64,000 bases of DNA from Pseudoips prasinana (taxonomy: Eukaryota; Arthropoda; Insecta; Lepidoptera; Nolidae), in assembly GCA_951640165.1 (NCBI GenBank), contig OX621242.1, positions 22,130,001 through 22,194,000 of the forward strand, read 5' to 3'. A program made the translations under genes and the position numbers. The notes under the pieces are model-generated. The model was not told the origin of the DNA. It saw only the letters and a list, made by a program, of their open reading frames with translations, and did not search any database. The first letter of the stretch is position 1, and each line of letters begins with the position of its first letter. Of the stretch, positions 32,235-42,169 are shown piece by piece.

Positions 32235-33421
32235 TTACGCGACTCCAAAGAACACGTGCATCGATATGCGGCCAGCTGACGAAGCTGCAACACCAATTAT
32301 CACAGATGAACGGAAGAATTACGGAGTACGAAGCAAACATAAGACTCGTCACATTGGAGACTTATGAAAATAAATTCGATCAAGTACAAACTCAAATCGA
32401 AGCCCAAAATGAAACAGACGTGGAATTTGAAATCGAACAGAGGTACAGTACTCAAGAAAATATTTTACAAATAAAATTGAAACTCCACGAACTACACCCA
32501 CCACCGGCAGCTGCGGAATGTCCGTCGACGTTGGTCATGGCTCAAGGCTGCGGTGGCACGCCCGACGTGATTTTGACAAACACACCAAAAATTTATTTAC
32601 AACCTTTTCATGAAAAAGAATCTTTCAAAAATTTTGTGAAAAGACTAGAGATGTACCTTGAGTTAAACCATTATAACGACACACGGACCAGAATATACAT
32701 ATTATTATCCTCTCTACCACCGGAATTGCATCAAAAGGCGTACGATCTCTGCTCACCCAGCGACCCCCGTGAACAAGAGTTCGACGCACTGGTCAAACTT
32801 TTAGAAGAATATATAGACCCAAAACCGAGCATATGGGCTTGCCAGCATAGATTCATATCAAGAATGCAGGGTGTTGACGAATCAATAATGACATACACAT
32901 CAGAATTGAAACGATTAGCACAAGACTGCGAATTTACATGTAATGGTTGTAAAAAGTCGATAAGTAACAACTTTTTAACATTACAATTCATTAGGGGATT
33001 GCATGACACCGACATAAAAACGAAACTATTAGAAAACAGAAGCGCAGTGGACTTTACAGACCTAGTACGTACAGCAACGGCGATGGAAATAGCAAAGGCA
33101 GATGGAAAGTTCTTAGTTCAACCACACTCTACAAAAAACAACTTTCAAGTTAATATACGACAAAAGAACGCAATTAAAAACAATAATAGAGCCTTAACGA
33201 TTCGAGACTTACGAGGCAAATGTATGCGCTGCGGAAGCGCAGATCATCGCGCAAACGTCTGTAAACATATTAACGACATGTGTAGCAAATGCCAGCGCAT
33301 GGGACACATTGCACGAGTCTGCTTACAATCAGCTAAGTCTAACAATCAAATTGAACAAGAAAATTTACCGTTACAACAAGAGCAACATTTTCCGGACATT
33401 ATCGACATTGATACCCCCTAA
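32225..33421 (+). CDS. gag: Gag of gypsy-type retrotransposon (398 aa)
   Basis: Coiled-coil-like N-terminus (about 1-95), capsid-like region (FHEKESFKNFVKRLEMYLEL at about 131-150, and SSLPPELHQKAYDL), then two CCHC zinc knuckles: C333-x2-C336-x4-H341-x4-C346 and C353-x2-C356-x4-H361-x4-C366. Ends with TAA at 33419-33421. Pol follows in the same frame with no other stop between. Confidence 0.9.
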   Translation: MEELTRLQRTRASICGQLTKLQHQLSQMNGRITEYEANIRLVTLETYENKFDQVQTQIEAQNETDVEFEIEQRYSTQENILQIKLKLHELHPPPAAAECPSTLVMAQGCGGTPDVILTNTPKIYLQPFHEKESFKNFVKRLEMYLELNHYNDTRTRIYILLSSLPPELHQKAYDLCSPSDPREQEFDALVKLLEEYIDPKPSIWACQHRFISRMQGVDESIMTYTSELKRLAQDCEFTCNGCKKSISNNFLTLQFIRGLHDTDIKTKLLENRSAVDFTDLVRTATAMEIAKADGKFLVQPHSTKNNFQVNIRQKNAIKNNNRALTIRDLRGKCMRCGSADHRANVCKHINDMCSKCQRMGHIARVCLQSAKSNNQIEQENLPLQQEQHFPDIIDIDTP

Positions 33422-33460
33422 AATACAAATATTATCAGAACCAACAAGAATGATAAGTAT

Positions 33461-35569
33461 ATGATAAATATATACATAGAGGGACAAAAATCGGAAATGG
33501 AAATTGACACTGGAGCGGCCCTATCATCAATGTCAGTAAAAGATTTCAGGAATCTTAACACAGGACGTAAAATATTCAAAACTGATGTCACGATGCGGAC
33601 ATACACTGGAGAAATTATCAAACCTCTTGGTGTTGTTTACGTCAATTGCAAATACAAAAATCAATTGTTCAACGGAAAACTATACCTAATTAAACAAGAT
33701 GTGGATCCAATATTCGGTCGAGCATGGATACGTTCAATTAAACTGAATCTGGCTGACATCAACACTATTAAGGAAAACACACATTCACAGCTGGACAACC
33801 TGTTAGAGGAATACGCTTGTGTGTTTGATGGTACGCTAGGCTGCATTCCTAACTATTTAGGACACATAGCCTTAAAAGAGAACACAACACCAATGTTTGT
33901 TAAGCCAAGACGGATACCCTACGCTCTGAAGGAAAAAGTAGATGAAGAAATAGATCGGTTATGTCAACAAGGAGTCATTACAAAAACAGATAATTCCGAG
34001 TGGGGAACACCGGTGGTGCCGATAGTAAAGCCGAACGGGAGCATCCGGCTATGCGCCGATTATAAGGTCACTCTGAACAAAGTTTGTATTGACGAACAAT
34101 ACCCGATTCCTATCATTGAAGACATCCTGGTGGAAATGAACGGAGGAAAAGTATTCTGTACCTTAGACATTAGCCAAGCTTACTTACATATGCTAATGGA
34201 CGAACAGAGTGCCATAATGCAGACACTGAGCACGCATAAGGGGACTTATAGAGTCAACCGTCTCATGTTCGGCATCAAGGTGGCACCTAACTTGTGGCAG
34301 AAATTCATGGACAGAATACTACAGGGCATCACTGGCGTTAAATGTTTTTTCGATGACATTATCATACAGGGGTCATCTGAAGGACAATTGTTTAATCGCC
34401 TTCGATTAGTTTTACAAAAACTGAAAGAAAACAATTTGAAGCTGAACAAAGACAAATGCCACTTTATTCAAAAAAGTATCCAATACCTGGGCCACACAAT
34501 TGATAAAGACGGCCTTCACAAAACCAAAGATAAGGTGAAAGCGATACTGGAGGCGAACCGTCCAAATAATATTAACGAATTACGTACATTTTTGGGTATG
34601 GCCAATTATTACAATAAATTTATTCCAAATCTCGCATCTATCGCAAGTCCACTTAACAACTTATTAAAGAAAAACACGGAATTTTTCTGGTCATTGAATT
34701 GTGAAGAAGCTTTTAAAAAAGTCAAACAAGAAATTCTCAGTGAAAGGGTTCTGGTCCATTTTGACCCGAACAAGCCATTAGTGCTTGCCACAGACGCTTC
34801 ATGCAACGGGCTCGGTGCCGTGCTCTCACACCGGCTTGCCGATGGCTCACATAGACCCATCGCTTTTGCATCGCGCTCACTCACGACCAGTGAAAGAAAA
34901 TACAGCCAAATTGATAAGGAAGCGACGTCAATATTCTGGGGACTAAAAAAATTTTTCCATTACTGTTATGGTAGAAAGTTTATATTAATCACGGACCACA
35001 AACCTTTGACAACGATTTTCAACCCACATAAAACATTACCTGCGATGAGTACGATGAGACTATTCCACTACGCACACTTTTTATCCGGTTTTGATTATAG
35101 TATAGAGTACAGGACATCGGAAAATAACGCTAATGCAGACTATCTATCCAGATTTCCAGTGGATAAAATAGCCAAAAATATTATTGATGTTCATTGTGCA
35201 TATCAGCTGCAGCAAATTAACACTATATCAATTGACAGGCAAAAGATCGCTTTAGAAACTCAAAGAGACACTGAATACGAAAACTTATTACAAGCTCTAC
35301 AATCAGGAAAGAGTGTGATGCGATACGGGTATAATGACAACGAGCTGACGTTACAGGATGGATGCATCTTAAAAGGCACGAGAGTCATGATTCCAAACAC
35401 TTTGAGACAGAGAGTACTAGAAGACATACACACAGGACACCTAGGAATAGTAAAAATGAAACTCTTAGCAAGAGGTTTCGTTTACTGGAGAAACATCGAC
35501 AAAGAAATCGAGGCATTAGTCAGAGGATGCCGTGAATGTAGACTGAAGCGGACTAAAATACATTTTTAG
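33461..35569 (+). CDS. pol: Pol of gypsy-type retrotransposon, truncated in integrase (702 aa from first ATG)
   Basis: Protease active site DTGA at residues 16-19; RT with D236 (LDISQAY) and the FDD box 297-299; RNase H with D445 (TDASCNGLG) and TDHKPL; integrase zinc finger H657-x3-H661-x28-C690-x2-C693. Nine residues later the frame ends, and the DDE catalytic core is absent. The open frame extends back to the gag stop, so ATG at 33461 is only the first Met; synthesis as a gag-pol readthrough product is possible but not shown. Confidence 0.92.
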   Translation: MINIYIEGQKSEMEIDTGAALSSMSVKDFRNLNTGRKIFKTDVTMRTYTGEIIKPLGVVYVNCKYKNQLFNGKLYLIKQDVDPIFGRAWIRSIKLNLADINTIKENTHSQLDNLLEEYACVFDGTLGCIPNYLGHIALKENTTPMFVKPRRIPYALKEKVDEEIDRLCQQGVITKTDNSEWGTPVVPIVKPNGSIRLCADYKVTLNKVCIDEQYPIPIIEDILVEMNGGKVFCTLDISQAYLHMLMDEQSAIMQTLSTHKGTYRVNRLMFGIKVAPNLWQKFMDRILQGITGVKCFFDDIIIQGSSEGQLFNRLRLVLQKLKENNLKLNKDKCHFIQKSIQYLGHTIDKDGLHKTKDKVKAILEANRPNNINELRTFLGMANYYNKFIPNLASIASPLNNLLKKNTEFFWSLNCEEAFKKVKQEILSERVLVHFDPNKPLVLATDASCNGLGAVLSHRLADGSHRPIAFASRSLTTSERKYSQIDKEATSIFWGLKKFFHYCYGRKFILITDHKPLTTIFNPHKTLPAMSTMRLFHYAHFLSGFDYSIEYRTSENNANADYLSRFPVDKIAKNIIDVHCAYQLQQINTISIDRQKIALETQRDTEYENLLQALQSGKSVMRYGYNDNELTLQDGCILKGTRVMIPNTLRQRVLEDIHTGHLGIVKMKLLARGFVYWRNIDKEIEALVRGCRECRLKRTKIHF

Positions 35570-35634
35570 GGTGGAGACGGGTGCCGAGCGCTAGCACAGG
35601 CAAGAGCCGTGAGGACATTTTTAGGGTGGAGACC
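35559..35634 (+). repeat. Duplicated purine-rich tract before the 3' LTR
   Basis: ACATTTTTAGGGTGGAGAC occurs at about 35559-35577 and again at 35615-35633, directly before the 3' LTR, with 37 bp between. The second copy is in the polypurine-tract position. The first copy lies where pol sequence stops, so the deletion junction probably used this repeat. Confidence 0.75.
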
Positions 35635-35635
35635 T

Positions 35636-35785
35636 GTTGCATACCTACATACCTCCATGGTATTTAATACCTCTATGGTGAGAGAGTAAAAGGTTTTCAA
35701 TTGACACGTCTGTCATTCATTAATTGTTTTCCGCATTGTAAATAAATGTTTACACAATGAACAGTCTTTTTATAAAGATATAACA
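35636..35785 (+). repeat. 3' LTR (150 bp)
   Basis: Same 150 bp as 32064-32213, base for base. Confidence 0.92.
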
Positions 35786-35799
35786 TTTGCCCTGAACAT

Positions 35800-36360
35800 A
35801 TTAAATTGTTCAAAGTATAAAACTGTTTTTTATAATAGCACTTAAGTTTAAAAACTAACACGCCACAAAATAATTTTGAATGTTTTTATTTGTTTCATAA
35901 ATGTATACGTTTTACCTGTAAAAGATAATTATGTAAGAATATTATTGCTGTGAATAAAGAGAAAAATAGCATAAACTATGTCACGGTAGGATCTGTAGGT
36001 ATATATGTGTCAATTGGTTTTAAATACTCAGCAGTTATATGTATTCTTTCTTTAATAGTTAAATTGGAAGGTTGCTGGTACTTACAGCAGAGGATTTCCT
36101 TTTTTAAGAACCTGCTAGTGTGTTACTCAAATTCAAGTAAAGATTTATTATTTTGATAGAGTATTTCTTCCTTCCAATTCAATATAAATTTAGAATAATG
36201 TAATGTATTGTACAATTTGCTTAATGTTTTTCGCTGTAATTCCTGGACAGTTATGAATCTGAAAGTTTTGGAGGTGAACTGTACTAGAATTAAAAATTAA
36301 TAACTTCTAACTTCCTATATTCTAGCAAGTTATTCATTCCGTTGGATAACTGTCATTGAT
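35800..36360. other. Gene-free segment
   Basis: AT-rich; the 68-residue frame at 35950 has no family features. Nothing else recognised. Confidence 0.4.
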
Positions 36361-36369
36361 ACTTGCTAT

Positions 36370-36690
36370 TTTTTTTTTTTTTTTTTTTTTATTTACGAGG
36401 TCGACAAACGAGCAAGTGGGTCACCTGATGGTAAGTGATCACCGCCGCCCATGGACACTCGCAACACCAGAGGAGTCGCGGGTGCGTTGCCGGCCTTTAA
36501 GAGTCAGCAAACAAGTGTTGCTGACCCTTCCCCAAACCCCGATGAGCTCTGGCGACCTTACTCACACTCAGAAACACAACATTAAATTATTAATGTTATT
36601 ATTAAGGAATGTCTTCTGTAAGGTGGAGGTACTTCTCCAGTCGGGCTGTTCTTCGAGCGAATGAACGCTGTGCCCTACCTCTCTTATTAA
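36370..36690 (-). mobile_element. Poly(A)-ending retroposon-like repeat, reverse copy
   Basis: Starts with a T tract (36370-36389), then GACAAACGAGCAAGTGGG, CCCATGGACACTCGCAAC, GCGGGTGCGTTGCCGGC and ends GCTGTGCCCTACCTC, the reverse complement of 16614-16912. Confidence 0.7.
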
Positions 36691-37339
36691 GACAGTCTAG
36701 TTTTTAAGACATCCTGACGAGTTGAAACTCTTGCAAAGCTTTTCAAAATATAATCTAAATTTATTAAATAAATATAAATCTGAATTTGTAGCCCTCGTCA
36801 AGAAACTTACTTTTTCTTGCGGCCAACTTGACACTTTTTGTCTAAAGAAACCTTTTATCAAATTCTATTTGAGTAGTCATTTATATTCAGGCTTGACACC
36901 AACTTGAATAATATTTAAAAAGAAAAAGAATTGTTTGAAATGTAGAGCGGGATTATGCAAAGAAATCAATTTAGCCGCATGTGACAAAAGTTCGTAGAAA
37001 TTAGAAGGGTTATACTCGTATAACCGTTATCTGGGTCGACACTAGTCTGCAGAATGATACTGGCGCTCATTTTCCTTTGATATGCTGATAGGTATACATA
37101 CTTTCTTACTTTACGATGCTTTAGTTTGTATGTTATTCTCTTGGCTTGTTTTTTACTAAGAGTCTGAATGGAAGTCTGATCTTCCCCTCTAATATGTCAC
37201 AGCAGTCGGGCTTCGATTTTGTCTTGGCTTAATTAAGATAGATCGCAGTCTTAAGTCACTCGAGAATAACATTATGATTTCTTGTGATTAAATATGACTT
37301 ATATATTATAAATAAATAAAATAATAACTTTAGTTTAAT

Positions 37340-37490
37340 CATCATCATATCACCTGAAATACGCCGACTATTGGAAAAAGGCCTCCCCCAAAGATCATGA
37401 CGATTGCCGGTCTTGCGCTATCCGCATCCAGTGACTTCCAGCGACCCTCACAAGACCATCGGTCCATCTTATAGGGGGCCTGCCCATGAC
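37340..37490 (-). mobile_element. 3' end fragment of an RTE-like LINE
   Basis: ATCATCATATCACC, AAAGGCCTCCCCCAAAGATC, CTATCCGCATCCAGTGACTT and CAAGACCATCGGTCCATCTT are the complement of the ORF end and tail seen at 7852-8085. Confidence 0.6.
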
Positions 37491-37777
37491 AAGTAGTACT
37501 GCCAGCCTTCAGTTTCATACAAACATTTAACATATACTTTATGTGGTAGCGTTTTCGCCCCGCCACGAATATTTTTAAAACAGCTAAATAGGATATCTCA
37601 CTCTAATATTAAATACTCTCCTAAATTATAACTAAGTTCTATATATGTCGGTTTTGACCCAGATATCAGAAGGGATTTCAGGTATGGCAGCAGAAGTTTA
37701 TTACTATTAAACAATCGGTATTAATACCGAATGGTATCTAGGGCGATCACATATGACCGTACTGACTGTGATATACA

Positions 37778-37999
37778 GTGTTTTACGCACTCACCGCAGT
37801 GAGGACAGTACTTATTGTCAGTTTAATCAATCTACGAACACCAACCACTAAAACAACCACACACATACAAAACTATAACACAAGAAAATCTAAGAGAAAT
37901 CTACGCGAACTTAATTTACTCTTACCTACAAAACTTCTAAGCAACTCAGTAGCTTACAGGTATCAAAATCCAAAGCTAAAATCATTGTTTCAGATCTAA
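37778..37999 (+). pseudogene. Possible LINE ORF2 C-terminal relic
   Basis: The frame has HIQNYNTRKSKRNLRELNLL and PTKLLSNSVAYRYQNPKLKS, which resembles the HNYNTR..NL..P....NS..Y....YN segment near the end of several LINE proteins. The match is short and the rest of the element is not recognisable. Confidence 0.3.
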
Positions 38000-38049
38000 A
38001 ACGACGGTCCAAACTCAGACTGGTGCAGAACGTTCCCTGCTGGACAAAG

Positions 38050-38290
38050 GCCTCCAAAAGATTTCCACAATGGAGTTATGTCCATCATTTAAAGGGACAT
38101 GCCATAATCGCCACGTTTGGCAGAAGGTTGGCGATTGCAGTATAAAGATCGTAGTACCTACACAGAGAGACGCTGTGGCCCGTTCTCTCGGAGATATTCC
38201 CTCGGGTCAACTTCTGCTCTCCCCACGGGATGAAATGGGGTAGCGATATTCTTTGCCAGTCACACAGCAGATCCGTTATATACATTATTT
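38050..38290 (+). repeat. Dispersed repeat, GGACAAAGGCCTCC family
   Basis: CTGGACAAAGGCCTCCAAAAG, CATAATCGCCACGTTTGGC, GGCGATTGCAGTA, ATTCCCTCGGGTC and CCCACGGGATGAAATGGGG follow the order of 63388-63600. Confidence 0.6.
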
Positions 38291-38834
38291 AAACGTCTTA
38301 TATGGAAACCAAAGGACGTGAGTGGCTGGTACGAATTCCGTGACACATTATGTTGCTTGAAGAAAAATGGTAATTACGAATCCATATTCACGTGTAAAGA
38401 GAACCCTAACTACCTATTTAATTATTTTACGTTGAAGGACAACAATATATAATACTTAGAAACAAAGATATATTGCGGTCTTTGCTCTCCTGAGTACTAT
38501 TTCTACGTTATGATACATACAGCCTTCGTCCCTCGCGTCTCTTTAAGCAGTAGATATCATGGAACACACGATGACGCAAGTACGTCACTCTCTTGGGATT
38601 TACTTCCTACATCAACATAGTTTCTACGTTTGTCTGCTTACCTTTAATGAAAAGACAGATGATTTATGTTATAAAGAGCACATAGAAATAATTTCATATT
38701 TCCGGAACAAAAATACAACCTGTTTAACTGCTGACAGATAATGCATAGAAAAGTTTTCCAATTCGTTTCTCTTAGCAATTTTATGTAATAATAATCTAAA
38801 ATATTTTCAATGCCTCCTATTGGGAAAATAGACA

Positions 38835-39014
38835 TCATACTAATATTATAAAAGCGAAATTTTGTGAGTATGTGAGTGTGTATGTTTGTTACTTCTTTAC
38901 GTCTAAACGGCTGGAGCGATTCTAATAAAATTTGGTATCAAGTTAGTTGACACCCTCGATTAACACATAGGCCATAATTTATAAAGTTAAATGCGGGTAA
39001 AACCGGAGGGCTAT
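38835..39014 (+). mobile_element. Non-autonomous Helitron with decayed 3' end
   Basis: Starts TCATACTAATATTATAAAAG after A. The hairpin region reads GCGGGTAAAACCGG and the end CTAT instead of CTAG. Confidence 0.65.
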
Positions 39015-39293
39015 TATACATATTTTAGCAGCTATACATATGTTTAGATAATGATGACCGATGAATATTTACGTCTCTCTTTTAAGGTATAGGCTTAGTA
39101 AGTCTAAAATACATTTTTTATTTTTATTTTTTTTTAATAATGAATCGTTTTTTTCTCACCATAGTACAATACAGTTTGGAATATTCAAAAATTGCCAACT
39201 TTAATTCATAAAAGCTTGTATTTTTTTAACTAATATATTACGCCACCATTTTCTAACAAGTAGGCTGTTTTATAGCATATTGCAGTTCATTGT

Positions 39294-39400
39294 GACTGGA
39301 TGTGTGACGCAGTGGTTAAGACAGTCGTCTCGCCACTTTATGAGTCGGTTTCGATTCGATCACAAGATAACTAGTAGTCACACAGATTAAATAAATTGTC
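39294..39400 (+). mobile_element. SINE family A, decayed copy
   Basis: GTGTGACGCAGTGGTTAAGA (A-box region), GTCTCGCCACTT and GTTTCGATTCGAT (decayed B box) then ATAACTAGTAGTCACAC. Confidence 0.55.
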
Positions 39401-40069
39401 AGAAATTAAGTAAATTGTCAAGTAGCAGGATTAATTTTATTACTTACACGATGAATACTGGCTTTACACCATATTTTTAAATATGTCATATTTTGAGCAC
39501 GTCGTATTGGTATTGGTAATGCATTCCACGGTCAAATTGCTTGTACTGTAAGAGACTTATATTTTTTATACGAAGAGAAAAGAAAAAGATCAAAACAATT
39601 ATATTATTCATTGTGAGACAGAGTAATTTTAGTAATTTTATATGTCAGTAATCATATTACAGATAATTCACGTAAATCAACAGATTAGTCATTTCTATAA
39701 AGCTACAATATTTCCAGCGAGCAATGTACAGGTAAGTGCTGAGCGCCAGACGTCTCTGTCATCAATATACTCTTGATTATTACACAATAACCCGTAGCCG
39801 TAAGTATACGTTTAATATGTCTTGAAACTTGTATCCGGTAGATCAGTAATATGAGTAGGAAGCTAGTTATAAAACCTAATACAATTTCCTAAAAATGGTT
39901 TATTCGTTTTGCTGACTCTAGAGCATGCAATGGCTAGTTGGTCTTTATTCCTAATATTTACGTTATGCAGTTCACTTTTTTTATATATTTATCCTAACAA
40001 ACATTATATTTTGAATCCGACTCACATTTTTCTCTTATCTCAGTTAGTGACAGTGTTCTGTTAGTGCAG

Positions 40070-40268
40070 AACCGACGGCCGCGGCCGTTGGGGCAGAGAG
40101 GTTATCGAGTGGCGACCACGAACTGGAAGACGCAGCGGGCAGGTCTACAAGATGAACTTATGATCTTGAGCAAGTCGCTGGTTGCTGGTAATGCAACATC
40201 GGCAATTGTAGAGATCTTTGGGGGAGGTCTTTATCCAGCTGTGGTCTTTCGGCTGATATGATGATAAT
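40070..40268 (+). mobile_element. 3' end fragment of an RTE-like LINE
   Basis: CCGACGGCCGCGGCCGTTGG, GAGTGGCGACCACGAACTGG and GGTCTTTCGGCTGATATG with a GATGATAATGA tail; the middle is deleted relative to 7852-8085. Confidence 0.6.
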
Positions 40269-40796
40269 GAACTTGTAGTCATTTGGACACATACCTACAA
40301 TACAAATTAATTAAAATTTCATCCGTCCTATGCAGGGAAGTAACACTGCTACTTATAGTTGTTAGGTACGTTTTAGATGAAGTGATAAAAGATTAAGGTT
40401 TGCAAGTTCAAAATACTCGTACATAACACAAAAAGTGACGAACGCTGAAGTAGAAAGAGCCTGAAAGTTTGGCGCAGGTGCCTTTATTTGAATAAGCTTC
40501 GTAATCCCTTAAATGACGTACGATGTTATTAATCTTATGTATACGTGTCTTAGCGAATGTTAAACTTTGTTCCCACCGACTTCTAAGGCTACCTTCAATT
40601 AGAATTGGCAAGTTAATCAGTACAGAAAAAAGAGAATGTCTGGGTTCATGTGTATTAATAAGGGACATGGACATCGACAGGCCGGTTGGCGTGGTTGCTT
40701 GCCTTTCACGCAGGTCGCGAGTTCGATTCCCATCTAGGACTGATATTTGTGCTCATGAAAATGTCTGTTTGTCTTGAGTCTGGGTGTCATTATTTA

Positions 40797-41569
40797 TCTA
40801 ATATATAAAATTCTCTTGTCACAGTTTTCGTTGCCATACTCCTCCGAAACGGCTTAACCGATTTTGATGAAATTTTTTGTGCTTATACGGTATCTATGAG
40901 AATCGGCCAACATCTATTTTTCATCCCCCTAAATGTTAGGGGTAGTCCACCCCTAAATTTTTTTTTTATTTTTTAGACTAAATTTCTAATTTCTATTTTT
41001 TTATGATACAACATACAAAAATACATACAATCCCCAATTTTCACCTTTCTACGATCAACCCTTATTTTTTAATAGCCATTTTAGTAATTTAATCAGTTTT
41101 CCTCTCCGGTCGAAAACTGATCAATTGTCATTTAATTAGTTATCCCCGCCAGATGTCTACAGGTGTCACTTCTGACCCAGTAAAGGGTAGGGGTAGGGTA
41201 GGGGTTGGGGTAGGGGTTGGGGTAGGGTAGGGGTAGGGTAGGGGTAGGGTAGGGGTAGGGTAGGGGTAGGGTAGGGGTAGGGTAGGGGTAGGGTAGGGGT
41301 AGGGTAGGGGTAGGGTAGGGGTAGGGTAGGGGTAGGGTAGGGGTAGGGGTGGGGTAAGGGTAGGGTAGGGGTAGGGTAGGGGTGGGGTAAGGGGTGGGGT
41401 AAGGATAGGGTAGGGGTAGGGTAGGGGTAGGGTAGGGGTAGAGTAGGGGTAGGGTAGGGGTAGAGTAGGGGTAGGGTAGGGGTAGAGTAGGGGTAGGGTA
41501 GGGTAGGAGTAGGGAATTCGAATTAAATAGTCATCGTTAAGACAGGACAGCGTCTGTCGGGTCAGCTAG
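40797..41569 (+). mobile_element. Non-autonomous Helitron (773 bp) with G-rich minisatellite
   Basis: Starts TCTAATATATAAAATTCTC after A (40796). Ends with a palindromic GACAGCGTCTGTC stem, GGGTCAG and CTAG (41566-41569) before T. It resembles widespread lepidopteran Helitrons whose body has the phrase CCGAAACGGCTTAACCG. No Rep/helicase ORF. Confidence 0.82.
41184..41514 (+). repeat. G-rich tandem repeat (GGGGTAGGGTA)n, about 330 bp
   Basis: About 30 units of 11 bp with variants (GGGTTGGGGTA, GGGGTAGAGTA, GGGGTGGGGTAA). Runs of three and four G are regularly spaced, so the G-strand could form quadruplexes. It lies in the 3' half of the Helitron, close to its terminal hairpin. Confidence 0.93.
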
Positions 41570-41835
41570 TATATATATATATATATACAAAAGAAAAGTA
41601 ATATATCGGTTATCTGGTTTCCATAGTACAAGCTCGGCTTAGTTTGGGATCGGATAGCCGTCAAACCAAACATAGATAATGTTATTCAGAAAAAATCACT
41701 TATTTACAGCGACATTCAATCTTCAGTATTACATTCAATAATTAACACATTGACAACATAGTAGCTAAAATAAGTACCAATACGTATTGTATTATCAAAG
41801 TGACTTAACCAAGTGGCGACACAATAGGTACTCAC

Positions 41836-42147
41836 CGTATGACACCGTGGTCTTCTTCTGTGAGGCAGTCTTGCTGCAGAAGGAGGCCGCTGAGTGGGAT
41901 CGGGAACGAGCCGATCCCGCTCGTAGACGGAGAAGGCGTCGGGGCGGCGGCGGCAGCCGTTAGCCCTACTCCCCTCGGGTCTGCGGCGGCAGTTTGAGAA
42001 GTATCCTCCACTGCCGCCACGTGCAAAAGCAGCTCCGGGAAGACAGTGATCTGATCTGTTTGTGGCACAGTCGCTGTGCCGGATTGGCAGGGGTCGGCAA
42101 TACGGGAGGGCAAACCGGAGCCCTCCCAGGGTAAGTGTCCCGACCAT
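41836..42147 (-). CDS. Candidate exon of an unidentified gene
   Basis: A GC-rich island in AT-rich DNA, bounded on the minus strand by an acceptor (TGTGTGTGTCCCAG|A) and a GTGAGT donor; 312 nt, divisible by three. The most protein-like frame (1 nt, 103 codons, 2 nt) contains ITVFPELLLHVAAVEDTSQT, an Ala/Pro/Ser-rich stretch and GLLLQQDCLTEEDHGVIR. All three frames are nearly open, which is common in GC-rich coding DNA but also weakens the call. No neighbouring exon was found. Confidence 0.35.
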
Positions 42148-42169
42148 CTGGGACACACACACGCTTACA

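Larger units (their letters stand above)
32064..35785 (+). mobile_element. Gypsy (Ty3)-type LTR retrotransposon, integrase-deleted, identical LTRs
   Basis: 3.7 kb element: LTR 32064-32213, primer-binding region, gag, pol, duplicated purine-rich tract, LTR 35636-35785. The two 150-bp LTRs show no difference, so the insertion is young. The flanking 5-mers TTTAC and TTTGC match at 4 of 5 positions, a possible target duplication. The RT sequence (FDD box, RNase H with TDAS, tether YLSRFP) suggests a Mag-like lineage, which is an inference. The pol frame ends just after the integrase zinc finger, so the copy cannot integrate on its own. Confidence 0.93.
40680..41590 (+). mobile_element. SINE family B, interrupted by a Helitron
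   Basis: 40680-40796 carries the head (GGTTGGCGTGGTTGCTTGCC, B box GAGTTCGATTCCC). The tail ATATATATACAAAAGAAAAG resumes at 41570. The uninterrupted copy at 8604 shows the two parts belong together. Confidence 0.7.

Noticed and set aside
41184..41514. Interstitial telomere or subtelomere
   Set aside because: The unit is GGGGTAGGGTA, not TTAGG, and it lies inside a Helitron with readable ends.
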